A DNA stretch of 64,000 bases from CADEFX01 sp963806735 (GTDB lineage: Bacteria > Pseudomonadota > Alphaproteobacteria > Rhizobiales > Hyphomicrobiaceae). How positions within the stretch are numbered: position 1 is the first letter of the stretch; every line of letters begins with the position of its first letter. The notes beneath the pieces are model-generated. The model saw only the letters and a program-made list of their open reading frames with translations. It made no database searches and was not told where the DNA came from. The position numbers were made by a program, and so were the translations under genes. The stretch is taken from the NCBI GenBank assembly GCA_963806735.1, contig CAWEBE010000082.1:41372-105371 (forward strand). Reading direction: 5' to 3'. Below are positions 35,133-44,845 of the stretch, piece by piece.

Positions 35133-36767
35133 TCACCGCCGCCGCCAGTTGACCTTCGGGATGTAGAGCCGCTGGCACGGGTAAATGCGGGTCGGATGGT
35201 TGATGCGTCCGGTGTTTGCCTCGTAGATCAGGCGATACAGCCGGCCCTTGTGGTAGTGCCGCGAGGCGATCTTCCACAGCGTGTCGCCCTTCTTCACGAC
35301 ATACCAGCCCGGCAGAGCAGCATTGCTGCCCGCGAACCGGCAATCCCGTGCACGCTGCGCCTTGCTGCGCCGGTCGCCGCGCGGCTCGCGCCAGGCATAT
35401 TTGCGCCGCTCCTCAGCTGCCATGCGGGCCACCCTCTTCTTGCGTTTTGCCTCCGCAGCCTTCTCCTTTTGGGCATTACGCATGCCGCGGGCTTCGGAAG
35501 GTTTCTTCACCAGCGCGACTTTGCCGTTTGATGCCATCCGCCGCGCGTCCTTGAGCTGCTTGGCAGCGGCCTGCTTGGCCTCCTCAGCCTTTTTTGCTTC
35601 TGCCGCGCGGCGGGCATCGTCTTCGGCCTTCTTGGCCTGGGCGACGCGTCGTGCGTCATCCTCGGCCTTCTTGGCATCCGCTACTCTCTTGGCCTCGGCC
35701 GCTCTGCGTGCGTCCTCCGCTTGCTTGGCTTCCTCGGCGTTTTTCGCCTCGGCTACGCGACGCGCATCATCTTCCGCTTTCTTGGCCTCGGCAGCCTTGC
35801 GGACCACTTCGGCTTGCTTCACCTCCTCGGCTTTCTTTGCCTCAACGATGCGCCGCGCATCGTCTTCAGCCTTCTTGGCTTCGGCGGCTCTGCGTACCTC
35901 TCCTGCCTGCTTGGCTTCCTCAGCCTTTTTCGCCTCGGCTACGCGACGCGCATCATCCCCCGCCTTCTTGGCGTCTGCTGCCGTCTTGGCTTCGGCAGTT
36001 CTGCGTACCTCTTCGGCCTGCTTGGCTTCCTCGGCTTTCTTCGCTTCCGCTACGCGCCGTGCAGCATCCTCCGCTTTCTTGGCGTCCGCGGCTTTTTTCG
36101 CTTCGGCAACCCTGCGCGCCTCTTCGGCCTGCTTGGCCTCCTCAGCCTTTTTCGCCTCGGCTACGCGCCGCGCATCGTCTTCTGCCTTCTTAGCCTCGGC
36201 AGACCTGCGCGCATCCTCGGCCGCCTTGTCGGCCGCTGGCTTGCTAGCGCCGATGACGCCTGATGCCTCGGTCGGCACCGATAGCCGGCGCATCATCTCC
36301 TGATAGTCGCGGCTGGACCGGTGCACCCATCCCACGCCATGCTCGATCAGGCCCGCGTCGGCCACCACCATTGGCCGCGGCACATCCGCGTCTGCGCCCG
36401 TTGTGCCCACGCGCCTTTGCTCAGCAGCCATTCGGCGGGCCGCATCCTCCACCGGGTTGAGCCGTACCGGCTCTGCCATTCGGCGCACCAGATCCTGGTA
36501 ATGACGGCCTGATCCTGAAACCCAGGCGTAGACCTGCTCGGCCAGACCACCGCTCAGCTTGCTGCCGGAGGCAGTGCCGCTCTGCCCGTCCTTGCCCTTG
36601 CCACCAACCAGCTCGTCGAAGCGCTCAGTGGCGCCCTTGGCCAGATCCTCCGCGCGCTGGCGCACATCCTGTGCCCAACTCAAACCCGGCGGCCAAGCTC
36701 CGCCACCCGGCACGATGAGAACCCCCACCAGTCCCGCCAATGCAACGCCGAACTTCACTGCCCTCAT
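35133..36767 (-). CDS. Periplasmic coiled-coil protein with C-terminal LysM domain
   Basis: This is a 544-residue protein. It has a signal peptide (MRAVKFGVALAGLVGVLIVP) and two similar blocks with the pattern [YR]QDL[VM]RRM / YQEMMRRLS. A charged region of about 270 residues follows, made of repeated KKAEDDARRVAEAKKAEEAK units (TolA-like helix). A basic segment follows, then a LysM domain (WYVVKKGDTLWKIASRHYHK ... RIYPCQRLYIP) that binds peptidoglycan. It probably spans the periplasm. Repeats at the DNA level make the copy number unstable. ATG 36767 follows CAGGAGGCGCG. Confidence 0.88.
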   Translation of the reverse strand: MRAVKFGVALAGLVGVLIVPGGGAWPPGLSWAQDVRQRAEDLAKGATERFDELVGGKGKDGQSGTASGSKLSGGLAEQVYAWVSGSGRHYQDLVRRMAEPVRLNPVEDAARRMAAEQRRVGTTGADADVPRPMVVADAGLIEHGVGWVHRSSRDYQEMMRRLSVPTEASGVIGASKPAADKAAEDARRSAEAKKAEDDARRVAEAKKAEEAKQAEEARRVAEAKKAADAKKAEDAARRVAEAKKAEEAKQAEEVRRTAEAKTAADAKKAGDDARRVAEAKKAEEAKQAGEVRRAAEAKKAEDDARRIVEAKKAEEVKQAEVVRKAAEAKKAEDDARRVAEAKNAEEAKQAEDARRAAEAKRVADAKKAEDDARRVAQAKKAEDDARRAAEAKKAEEAKQAAAKQLKDARRMASNGKVALVKKPSEARGMRNAQKEKAAEAKRKKRVARMAAEERRKYAWREPRGDRRSKAQRARDCRFAGSNAALPGWYVVKKGDTLWKIASRHYHKGRLYRLIYEANTGRINHPTRIYPCQRLYIPKVNWRRR

Positions 36768-37070
36768 GACTACGCGCCTCCTGCAGCGGGCTGGACAGCA
36801 CATCCGAATTTGAAAGGTCTTGTCCCCGTTTGGTCGCAGACGCGCTGCGATGCATCAGCAAGTCCGCTCCGACGTTAAACATCACATAGCGCTGTGCCAA
36901 TGCGGAGACGATCCGCGGGCGTGGCAAAAAAGAACCACCGGCCCCACTGGCCACCAGGCGCGAGACACCCTATCTAACTCGGTTCCCCCGCGGCCCATAT
37001 GTATGTCACGAGGGTGCGACCGGACACACGCATATTTGGCCGGCAATTCGGGAGAAACCCCACTAGGACT

Positions 37071-37748
37071 ATGCAGAAACACAACATTCGGACACCAAAA
37101 CGCAGCCGGGCAAAGCCGGCCAGCGGCGAGCCCACACCATCCATCTCGAGTTCCCTGCCGCAGGCCATCTGCGTCTACTGCGGCTCCGGAGACGGCAGCA
37201 ACCCGGCCTATGTCGAGGCCGCCCGCAGCCTCGGCAAGTCCATGGCTGACGCCGGCATCGGCCTCGTCTACGGCGGCGGCAGCCTTGGTCTGATGGGAGA
37301 AACCGCGCGCACGGTGCTCGCCAACGGCGGCCGCGTCACCGGCATTATTCCGTCATTCCTGTCGCTCAAGGAGCGCATGCTGCGCGAGGTGCAAGAGCTG
37401 ATCGTCGTCGACGACATGCACGAGCGCAAACGCCTCATGTTCGAGAAGTCCGACGCGTTCGTGGCCCTGCCCGGCGGCATCGGCACGCTCGAGGAGCTGG
37501 TCGAGCAGCTCACCTGGTCGCAGCTCGGCCGCCACGACAAGCCGATCGTGCTCGCCAACATCGCCGGCTTCTGGGAGCCGTTTCGCATGCTGCTCGCGCA
37601 CATGCGCACGGAGGCCTTCATCCGTCCGGGCCTCGAGGTGCGCTACACGGTGGTCGAGCGCGCACAGGATATCATCCCGGCGGTCACCGCGGCCATCGCT
37701 GCCGCCGGCAACGGCGACAGGGGCGAGCACGTGCCGAAAAAATTCTGA
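37071..37748 (+). CDS. LOG family protein (nucleoside 5'-monophosphate phosphoribohydrolase)
   Basis: This is a 225-residue protein. The Rossmann-like LOG fold shows VYCGSGDGSNPAYVEAA near residue 34, GGGSLGLMGETA and the signature PGGIGTLEELVEQLTWSQLG. Family members release nitrogen bases such as cytokinins from nucleoside monophosphates. ATG 37071 gives a 30-residue basic, disordered N-terminus. The earlier start at 36999 is less likely. Confidence 0.92.
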   Translation: MQKHNIRTPKRSRAKPASGEPTPSISSSLPQAICVYCGSGDGSNPAYVEAARSLGKSMADAGIGLVYGGGSLGLMGETARTVLANGGRVTGIIPSFLSLKERMLREVQELIVVDDMHERKRLMFEKSDAFVALPGGIGTLEELVEQLTWSQLGRHDKPIVLANIAGFWEPFRMLLAHMRTEAFIRPGLEVRYTVVERAQDIIPAVTAAIAAAGNGDRGEHVPKKF

Positions 37749-37763
37749 TCGGCAAGACATCCA

Positions 37764-37813
37764 TCCGGCGTATTTCGGCCATCTGACGTCCGGCGTATTT
37801 CAGCCATCTGATC
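37764..37813. repeat. Two tandem copies of a 25-bp unit
   Basis: The unit TCCGGCGTATTTCGGCCATC(TGACG) at 37764-37788 is repeated with three changes at 37789-37813, just upstream of the secreted protein gene. Confidence 0.85.
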
Positions 37814-37843
37814 ATTCGTGCAGGATGTGGGCGGGAGATTACC

Positions 37844-38284
37844 ATGCCGCACCGCACCCTTCGCGCCTGGCTCGCTGCTGCCGGACTATGTGTCCTTGCC
37901 AGCGGCGCCGCGCTTGCCGAGCCGCTGAGCGTCCACGCCGTCATGTGCGACGCGGCGGAGCAGGTGGAGCAGTTCGCCGAGGCCCTTCTTGGCGCCAATC
38001 TCCCCGTCGAGGAAGCCCTTGCCGTGGTGGGCAAGGCGGCAGGCGAGCCGAGCGCTTGCGTCTTCATCCCGACTCTGGTCGATGATGTACATGACGAGAA
38101 AGACATTTCCTACGGCGGCGTCACCTATGTCGTGCGGCGCGTCTCCGTCATTGCCCTGATGCGGCAGACCGGGATCGGCATCATCTCGCAGCGGATCGAC
38201 CCGCGCGTGCAGTTCTCGCTCGCCATCAAGAGCCCCGTGACGCAAGTCGGCCGCCGCTTGCTCCGCCCCAGGACGCGCCTCTAG
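37844..38284 (+). CDS. Secreted hypothetical protein
   Basis: This is a 146-residue protein with a signal peptide (LRAWLAAAGLCVLASGAALA, cleavage near ALAEP). The mature part has two Cys (VMCDAA, SACVF) that may form a disulfide. No family was named. ATG 37844 follows GGGAGATTACC. Confidence 0.7.
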   Translation: MPHRTLRAWLAAAGLCVLASGAALAEPLSVHAVMCDAAEQVEQFAEALLGANLPVEEALAVVGKAAGEPSACVFIPTLVDDVHDEKDISYGGVTYVVRRVSVIALMRQTGIGIISQRIDPRVQFSLAIKSPVTQVGRRLLRPRTRL

Positions 38285-38396
38285 ATTTGAAAGTCATATT
38301 CCCGAAAGTCCCCCTGCTCGCCCGCACGTTGATGTGACGCGGCTTGGCCCCGCCGCACTCTTCCCCATATTCTGCACTGCGGAGCCACTCACACAT

Positions 38397-39374
38397 ATGA
38401 ACCCCTTCCTCGACCCCGACCGTCACAACGCGCACAAGCGCCGTAACCGCCTGCACTCGCTCCTGCTGGTCGGCGGCATCGGCTTGATCCTGCTCGTCTC
38501 GGCCGCGCTGATCTGGTCATGGACGGGCGCGCTGCTCGCGTTGCTGGTGGTCGTGCTCGTCGCCGCCTTCGGCCCACGCGTGCCGCCCGAGACCATGATG
38601 CGGCTCTACCGCGCCAGGCCCGTCGATCCGCGCCACGGCGGCCAGCTCGCGCGCATCGTCGAGGTGCTGGCCGACCGCGCCGAGCTGCCGGCACATCCGC
38701 GCCTCTACGTCGTTCCCAGCATGACGCTCAACGCCTTCGCCACCGGCAACCGTGACCGCGCCGCCATCGCCGTCACCGAAGGCCTGCTGCGGCGCCTGTC
38801 TTTGCGCGAGGTCGCTGGCGTGCTGGCGCACGAGATGAGCCACATCCGCAACAACGATCTGGCTGTGATGAGCCTCGCCGACGCCATGACGCGCTTCACG
38901 CAGGTGATGTCGTACATGGCGCTGTTCCTGGCGATCCTCAATCTACCCTCGCTGCTGCTCGGCGACGACGCGCGGTTCTCGTGGAGCGCGATCCTGCTGC
39001 TGTATCTGGCGCCGGCCGCCTCGAGCTTCTTGCAGCTCGGCCTGTCGCGCACACGCGAGTACGACGCGGACCTGGAGGGTGCCGGCCTCACCGGCGATCC
39101 GGCCGGGCTCGCCTCGGCATTGCGCTCGCTCGAGCGCTACCAGGGCCGCTTCTGGGAGGATTTGATGTTTCCCGTGCCGATGCGGCGTATTCCCCAGCCG
39201 TCGGTGCTGCGCTCGCATCCCGCCACTGAGGACCGCATTGCGCGCCTGCTCGCGCTTGAGGGCCGGCCGCATCCGGCGCCCATTCAGGTGGTGGAGGAGC
39301 CGATGTTCTCGCTGGTCGGCGTCGGCCCCATCGAGATGGCGCCGCGATATCGCTGGCCCGGCGTGTGGTTCTGA
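38397..39374 (+). CDS. M48 family zinc metalloprotease (HtpX-like)
   Basis: This is a 325-residue inner-membrane protease. Two N-terminal helices (LLLVGGIGLILLVSAALIWS, ALLALLVVVLVAAFG) precede the catalytic domain with HEMSHIRNND (HExxH) and the downstream Glu ligand in TREYDADLEGAGL. Two further hydrophobic segments lie between these. It resembles HtpX in size and layout. ATG 38397 is chosen because the frame upstream lacks conserved sequence. Confidence 0.9.
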   Translation: MNPFLDPDRHNAHKRRNRLHSLLLVGGIGLILLVSAALIWSWTGALLALLVVVLVAAFGPRVPPETMMRLYRARPVDPRHGGQLARIVEVLADRAELPAHPRLYVVPSMTLNAFATGNRDRAAIAVTEGLLRRLSLREVAGVLAHEMSHIRNNDLAVMSLADAMTRFTQVMSYMALFLAILNLPSLLLGDDARFSWSAILLLYLAPAASSFLQLGLSRTREYDADLEGAGLTGDPAGLASALRSLERYQGRFWEDLMFPVPMRRIPQPSVLRSHPATEDRIARLLALEGRPHPAPIQVVEEPMFSLVGVGPIEMAPRYRWPGVWF

Positions 39375-39390
39375 ACCCGCTGCGCTGCTG

Positions 39391-39663
39391 TCACTGGCAA
39401 TACTGCTTCAGCGTCCAGCTCGTGACACGGCAGCGCTGCTTGCCCGACTTCAAGGTGACGCACTCCCGGTTCGGCAGACGCTGATAATCGCAATAGTAGC
39501 TGCGCCGCCCGCCCCACACCCAGCCCGAGTAGCCGTGCTCCGGCCCCTTGCTCTCAGTCTGGCGCTCGTAATAGCCGCCGCTCGACCAGCTCCGGCTGCG
39601 CGCGTCCGCCATCGTCGGCAGCAGGCTGAGCGCCGCCAGACCAATCAGCACACGTACTATCAT
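39391..39663 (-). CDS. Small secreted cysteine-containing protein
   Basis: This is a 90-residue protein with a signal peptide (VLIGLAALSLLPTMADA). The mature part is aromatic and has four Cys (YYCDY, RECVT, QRCRV, QYCQ), suggesting two disulfides. Function is unknown. It is convergent with the M48 gene, whose stop is 17 bp away. Confidence 0.7.
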   Translation of the reverse strand: MIVRVLIGLAALSLLPTMADARSRSWSSGGYYERQTESKGPEHGYSGWVWGGRRSYYCDYQRLPNRECVTLKSGKQRCRVTSWTLKQYCQ

Positions 39664-39842
39664 GGCAAAGGCTCCCGCTTGCTCTCGTGCGCCATTTGGC
39701 GTGCATTTGCCTGCAGTGCAATACGTGAAACATCCGTATTCATGCCGGGTTCACACGCCATTCGCCAATTTGGCACCGCGGTAGCCGCACGAGCGCCGTA
39801 TTCATCGCCTCCAACGAGCGCTCGAGGTCGGAGACGGGACCC

Positions 39843-41330
39843 ATGCACGCAAAGCTCATCATGACTGTGGCGAAAGCCCTGGCGCTCGCCGCCTTGCTGC
39901 TCACCGCCACACTGCCCACGTCCGCCAGCGCCCAGGGCGATATGGACATCAGTGTCTTCTACGAGGAGCTGGAGCCGCACGGCCGCTGGTTCGAGCACTC
40001 CCGCTACGGCTACGTCTGGGCACCGGATGTGGATGAGGATTGGCGCCCCTACTCGCGCGGCCACTGGATCTACACCGACGAGCACGGCTGGTACTGGGAG
40101 GCCGAGGAGCCCTGGGGCTGGGGTCCGTTCCACTACGGACGCTGGATCCTCGATGACGAGTTCGGCTGGGTCTGGATCCCCGGCACCGAATGGGGACCGG
40201 CGTGGGTCGCATGGCGCTACAGCGACGAGTACGTCGGCTGGGCACCGCTGCCGCCCGAGGCCGAGTGGTACGAGGACCGCGGTCTCACCTTCTCCGCCTC
40301 CTACTACGACGGGCCGCAGTTCGCGCCCCTTTGGATCTTCGTTGCCCCGCGCTACATGGTGCGGCCGGGCCTTTATCGCTACGCGCTGCCGCGCTCACGC
40401 AACCACTTTGCGCTCGGCCGCACTCGCTGGCACACCGACTACCGCTTCGTCAATCGCCGCGTCTTCAACGCCGGTTTCGACGTGCGCCGCTTCGAGCGCA
40501 TCACGCGGCAGCCGATTGTGCGCGTGCGCCTCGTGACCAGCAATTCCCCGCGCGAGCGCGGCTTCCGCGACGGCGATCGCAAAACGCTGCAGACATTCCG
40601 GCCGCGGCTGGCCGCCGGAACCAATCCGCCGCGTCCGCCGAAACTCGCCGATCCACCGCGGCGGCGCGAATTCCAACGCCAGGATGGTGACAAGCCTTCC
40701 GTCGTGCGTCCGGGTTTCACACCGCAGGATCACGACAAAGGTGGTCAGCAGCGCGAGCGTAGTATTGCCACGCCACCTGGTGGCGGCGGCGGTCCGGGCC
40801 GCGACGACGACAACGCGCGCAGAAAAGACTTCCGCGGCCCAGGCGACAATCAGCGCAAGGACTTTGCGCGTCCCCCGCAGGAGCAGCAATTCAAGCAACG
40901 GCCCGGTGAGGCCTCCGGCGGTGCCGGCGGCGACAACCGGCCCAAGGACTTCGTCCAGCCACCGCGAGAGGAACAGTTCCGGCGGCGTCCACCCAGCGAG
41001 GCTTCGGGCGGCCCTCCGCCCGAGCTCAAGAAGCAGGAGTTCAAACAGCCGCAAACCGGCCTGCAGGCGCCTCCCGGGCAGGGCAGCGGCGATCCGCGCT
41101 TGAGGCAGAGGGAAAATCGGCAGCCCGATGCCGGCCAACAGCCTCCGCCCCGCCAGCGCGTCGAGCGTGGCCCTCCGGCACAGCAGCAGCTCAGGCAGCA
41201 GGGCGGTCCACCTCAGCAGGCCGGTGGCGGCCAACCGCCGCCGCAGCGTGGCAGCGGTGGTCAAGGTCAGGGCGACGCCGCCAAGAAAGGCAAGCGGCCG
41301 GACGAGAAGGAAGGCACTTTCGCGCGCTGA
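39843..41330 (+). CDS. DUF6600 secreted protein with low-complexity tail
   Basis: This is a 495-residue protein with a signal peptide (ALAALLLTATLPTSASAQ). A Trp/Tyr-rich domain of repeated units follows (GRWFEHSRYGYVWAPDV, GHWIYTDEHGWYW, YGRWILDDEFGWVWIPG, VGWAPLPP), typical of DUF6600. From about residue 250 the sequence is a disordered Gln/Pro/Arg/Gly-rich tail with near-repeats of RPKDFVQPPREEQFRRRP. It is probably an exported or cell-surface protein of unknown role. Confidence 0.87.
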   Translation: MHAKLIMTVAKALALAALLLTATLPTSASAQGDMDISVFYEELEPHGRWFEHSRYGYVWAPDVDEDWRPYSRGHWIYTDEHGWYWEAEEPWGWGPFHYGRWILDDEFGWVWIPGTEWGPAWVAWRYSDEYVGWAPLPPEAEWYEDRGLTFSASYYDGPQFAPLWIFVAPRYMVRPGLYRYALPRSRNHFALGRTRWHTDYRFVNRRVFNAGFDVRRFERITRQPIVRVRLVTSNSPRERGFRDGDRKTLQTFRPRLAAGTNPPRPPKLADPPRRREFQRQDGDKPSVVRPGFTPQDHDKGGQQRERSIATPPGGGGGPGRDDDNARRKDFRGPGDNQRKDFARPPQEQQFKQRPGEASGGAGGDNRPKDFVQPPREEQFRRRPPSEASGGPPPELKKQEFKQPQTGLQAPPGQGSGDPRLRQRENRQPDAGQQPPPRQRVERGPPAQQQLRQQGGPPQQAGGGQPPPQRGSGGQGQGDAAKKGKRPDEKEGTFAR

Positions 41331-41416
41331 GCCGCGGTGGGCGCGCAGCCGCTAGTTCTGTGGGCGCACGGTCGGTCGCAGTTGCCTTGCGCATCGAGGC
41401 CGCTTATCAGCGGCCC

Positions 41417-42376
41417 ATGACCGATGCCCGCTCCAAGGTCGTCGAGCCAGCCGACGCCCCAGCCCTCGTCGCACGGGTGCGTGCTGGCGAGCGCGCCGCC
41501 ATCGCTCGCGTCGCCACCGAGCTGGAGCGCCTGTCGTCCGCCGTTCCTGCTTTGCTCCGGGCCATGCGTCCGCATCTGGGACACGCGGTCGTCGTCGGCC
41601 TGACCGGCCCGCCGGGCGCCGGCAAATCCACGCTTGTCAACGCGCTGATCGCGCATGTGCGCCGCCTCGGACACACCGTCGGCGTCATCGCCGTCGATCC
41701 GTCCAGCCCGATCTCCGGCGGCGCCATCCTCGGCGATCGCGTGCGCATGACTGCCGCGCTCGATGACGACGGCGTATTCGTGCGCTCGCTGGCGAGCCGA
41801 CGCCATCTCGGCGGCCTGTCGCCCGCAGCCGTGCGCATCATCGACGTGCTCGACGCGGCCGGCAAAGACCTGATCCTGGTCGAGACCGTCGGCACCGGCC
41901 AAAGCGAGATCGACATCGTCGACGTCACCGACGTGCGCGTGCTCGCCACCGCGCCGGGGCTCGGCGACGACATCCAGGCCATGAAGGCCGGGCTCATCGA
42001 GATCGCCGACATCCTCGTCGTCAACAAGGCCGACCTGCCGGACGCGCGCCGCACGCTGCACCAGCTCAAGAGCGCGCTCGCCATGCGTTCTCATGGCCGC
42101 GATGCGGTACCAGTCCTGGAAACCACCGCCACCACTGGCGACGGTCTGCCGGCCCTGTGGCAAGCGATCGAGACAGCCGCAGCACCGCGCCTCACCGAAG
42201 GCATCGATGCACGCCGCCGCCGCCGCGCTCGCTATCTCATCGCCCGGGCCGCCGCCGATCTCGTCGCCGAGCGCATCAAGGCGGATACGGGCACGAAGCT
42301 CGACGAGTTGTCCGATCGCCTGCTCGCCGGCGAGGTACTTCCCGACCAGGCAGCGCGCGCGCTCCTCGAACGCTGA
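41417..42376 (+). CDS. meaB: MeaB, methylmalonyl-CoA mutase-associated GTPase
   Basis: This is a 319-residue G3E-type GTPase. Walker A is GPPGAGKSTL, followed by VIAVDPSSPISGGAILGDRV (a family hallmark), ETVGTGQSE, and NKAD for guanine specificity. MeaB protects and reloads adenosylcobalamin in methylmalonyl-CoA mutase. No mutase gene is in the window. ATG 41417 gives the usual N-terminal length. A GTG start at 41360 is less likely. Confidence 0.95.
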   Translation: MTDARSKVVEPADAPALVARVRAGERAAIARVATELERLSSAVPALLRAMRPHLGHAVVVGLTGPPGAGKSTLVNALIAHVRRLGHTVGVIAVDPSSPISGGAILGDRVRMTAALDDDGVFVRSLASRRHLGGLSPAAVRIIDVLDAAGKDLILVETVGTGQSEIDIVDVTDVRVLATAPGLGDDIQAMKAGLIEIADILVVNKADLPDARRTLHQLKSALAMRSHGRDAVPVLETTATTGDGLPALWQAIETAAAPRLTEGIDARRRRRARYLIARAAADLVAERIKADTGTKLDELSDRLLAGEVLPDQAARALLER

Positions 42377-42478
42377 GTCCGATCGCGCACCGCGCACCAG
42401 CCATGTGCCCCGATCGCCATACCCCCGCGGGATCGAATCGCATTATTGCGTGATGCGACAGTCTCGCCGGGAAGCCCC

Positions 42479-43195
42479 ATGCAACACCTGCACCGTACGA
42501 TGCTCGCAGCCGCGCTGACGTGCTGCGGGCTTTGCCTGCTGGTCGGCAACGCCTGGGCTGGCGAAGTGTTTGGAAACAGCACCGTTCGCAACAATTCAGC
42601 CGGTCACGCCTATCGCTGGAGCGGCCTCTATGCCGGCGTTCACGCCGGCTATGCCACAGGCACGAGCGACGCCGACTTTCCGCTGATGGGCATCCCGAGC
42701 AGCGACATCGGTTTGGATGGCGCGCTCTATGGCGGCCACCTCGGCTACAACTTCCAATTTGGCTCCACCCTGATCGGCATCGAGGGCGGCTTCTCCGGCT
42801 CGAGCATCAACGGCAGCTCGGGCTGTTTGGTAATCATGGCCTGCGAGCGGGAGGTCGAGTGGCTCGCCACCATCGCGGCCCGCATCGGCTATGTGATGGA
42901 TCGCACCATGCTTTATGCCATGGGCGGTATTGCCTGGAGCGAGATCGCCACCACCGTCAGCCTGTCCGGGTGCACCTGCCTCACTGGCAGCGAGACCAAT
43001 CAGGGCTGGCTCGTGGGCTTCGGCATGGAATATGCGATCACGGCACGGCTCGCCGGCCGTATCGAGTACGTCCACGTGGACCTCGGCAGCAATACCCATG
43101 CTCTCGATGCAGGCGGCGGGTTTACCGAGCCCTCGCGCGTGGCAGGCAGCCTCGACGCCCTTCGCCTGGGCGCCAACCTGAAGCTCGGCGATTGA
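42479..43195 (+). CDS. Outer-membrane beta-barrel protein (Omp25/Omp31-like)
   Basis: This is a 238-residue protein. The signal peptide ends at NAWAGE. The mature part starts with WSGLYAGVHAGYATG and continues with alternating strands (GGHLGYNFQFGSTLIGIEGG, AARIGYVMDRTMLYAMGGIA, RIEYVHVDLGS), ending in LRLGANLKLGD. This is the rhizobial Omp25/Omp31/OmpW-like 8-strand barrel pattern. Four Cys in loop regions (SGCLVIMAC, GCTC) are unusual for barrels. Confidence 0.88.
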   Translation: MQHLHRTMLAAALTCCGLCLLVGNAWAGEVFGNSTVRNNSAGHAYRWSGLYAGVHAGYATGTSDADFPLMGIPSSDIGLDGALYGGHLGYNFQFGSTLIGIEGGFSGSSINGSSGCLVIMACEREVEWLATIAARIGYVMDRTMLYAMGGIAWSEIATTVSLSGCTCLTGSETNQGWLVGFGMEYAITARLAGRIEYVHVDLGSNTHALDAGGGFTEPSRVAGSLDALRLGANLKLGD

Positions 43196-43219
43196 GCTTT
43201 GACGTTGCTTTACGCCGCC

Positions 43220-44845
43220 TCAGCCCGATCCTTCAGCAATTTGTAGGTGATCGAGTTCGACCAGCGCCTCGAAGCTGGCGTCAACGATGTTGGGCGACAC
43301 GCCGACCGTGAACCAGCGCTCGCCGGTTTCCTTGTTGCGGCTCTCCACCAGCACGCGTGTCACCGCTTCCGTACCGCCGGTCAGGATGCGCACCTTGTAA
43401 TCCACCAGCTCGACGTTCTCGATGTTCTTCTGATAGCGGCCGAGATCCTTGCGCAGCGCCTGATCGAGCGCGTTGACAGGCCCGTTACCCTCCGCCACCG
43501 ACCACAAAGGCTCTGCATCACCGTTGATGAACACCTTCACGGTCGCTTCCGATACCGTGACCAGCTTGCCCACTGCGTTGTGGCGCTTCTCCACCATGAC
43601 GCGGAAGCTGTCGACCGAGAAGAAGTGCGGCACCTCACCCAACAGCCGCCGTGCCAGCAGCTCGAAGGACGCGTCTGCGCCCTCGTAGGCATAACCCACG
43701 GCCTCGCGTGTCTTCACCTCATCGAGCAGCTCGCCCAGAAGCGGATCGCTGCGCTCCACATCGATGCCGAGCCGCTCCAGCTCATAGACCAGGTTCGACT
43801 TGCCGGCCTGGTCCGACACCAGAACACGGCGCCGGTTGCCGACGCTCTCCGGCTTCACGTGCTCGTAGGTCTCCGGCTCCTTGAGGATGGCGGAGGCATG
43901 GATGCCGGCCTTGGTGGCGAAAGCCGCCTCGCCAACATAGGGCGCGTGCCGATTGGGAGCACGATTCAGGGTCTCGTCGAGCACGCGGCTCGCGTGCGTG
44001 AGCCGCATCAAGCGCTCCGGCGTCACGCCGATCTCGAAACGGTCGGCAAACTCTGATTTGAGCATCAGCGTCGGAATAACGGAGGTCAGATTGGCATTGC
44101 CGCAGCGCTCGCCGAGACCATTGAGCGCGCCTTGGATTTGCCGGCAGCCGGCCCGCACGGCAGCCAGCGTATTGGCAACTGCGTTCTCGGTGTCGTTGTG
44201 CGTGTGGATGCCGAGATGTGCACCCGGCACATGCTGAATGACATCGGCCACAATGGCGGAGATCTCATGCGGCAGCGTGCCGCCGTTGGTGTCGCACAGC
44301 ACCACCCAGCGCGCGCCGGCAGCATGCGCGGTCTTGGCCACCTCCAGGGCGTAGGCGCGATTACCTTTGTAACCGTCGAAGAAATGCTCGCAGTCGATCA
44401 TTGCTTCTCGACCGGCTTCGCCTTGCGCTTCCCGGCCGGACTTCGCGACCGCCTCCACTGACTGGCGGATGCTTTCCAGGTTCTCCTCGTTCGTGATGCC
44501 GAGCGCCACGCGCACGTGATAGTCCCAGGCCTTGGCGACGAGGCAGATGGCATCGGCCTTCGACTGCAGGATGGCCTGGAAGCCCGGATCGTTGGAGGCC
44601 GACCGGCCCGCGCGCTTGGTCATTCCGAAGGCCGTAAAGCGCGCGTTCGCGAGCGCCGGCTTCTCGCTGAAGAATTCCGTGTCGGTGACGTTGGCGCCCG
44701 GATACCCGCCTTCGATGTAATCGATACCCAGCTCGTCGAGCGTCTTGGCGATCAGCCGCTTGTCCTCGAGCGAGAAATCCACGCCAGTCGTCTGCGCGCC
44801 GTCTCGGAGAGTTGTATCGAACAGGTAGAGGCGTTCCTTGCTCAT
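43220..44845 (-). CDS. cimA: (R)-citramalate synthase
   Basis: This is a 541-residue enzyme condensing pyruvate and acetyl-CoA in the pyruvate route to isoleucine. The DRE-TIM barrel starts with FDTTLRDGAQTTGVDFS, and metal-site residues are in HTHNDTENAVAN. The C-terminal LeuA-type allosteric domain includes VMVEKRHNAVGKLVTVSEAT. Length and the DGAQTTGVDFS variant fit the CimA type rather than LeuA or homocitrate synthase. ATG 44845 overlaps the stop of the GFA gene (ATGA), so the two are coupled. Confidence 0.93.
   Translation of the reverse strand: MSKERLYLFDTTLRDGAQTTGVDFSLEDKRLIAKTLDELGIDYIEGGYPGANVTDTEFFSEKPALANARFTAFGMTKRAGRSASNDPGFQAILQSKADAICLVAKAWDYHVRVALGITNEENLESIRQSVEAVAKSGREAQGEAGREAMIDCEHFFDGYKGNRAYALEVAKTAHAAGARWVVLCDTNGGTLPHEISAIVADVIQHVPGAHLGIHTHNDTENAVANTLAAVRAGCRQIQGALNGLGERCGNANLTSVIPTLMLKSEFADRFEIGVTPERLMRLTHASRVLDETLNRAPNRHAPYVGEAAFATKAGIHASAILKEPETYEHVKPESVGNRRRVLVSDQAGKSNLVYELERLGIDVERSDPLLGELLDEVKTREAVGYAYEGADASFELLARRLLGEVPHFFSVDSFRVMVEKRHNAVGKLVTVSEATVKVFINGDAEPLWSVAEGNGPVNALDQALRKDLGRYQKNIENVELVDYKVRILTGGTEAVTRVLVESRNKETGERWFTVGVSPNIVDASFEALVELDHLQIAEGSG

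Noticed and set aside
35520..36240. CRISPR-like direct repeats
   Set aside because: The repeats are in-frame codon repeats of a coiled-coil protein with no unique spacers.
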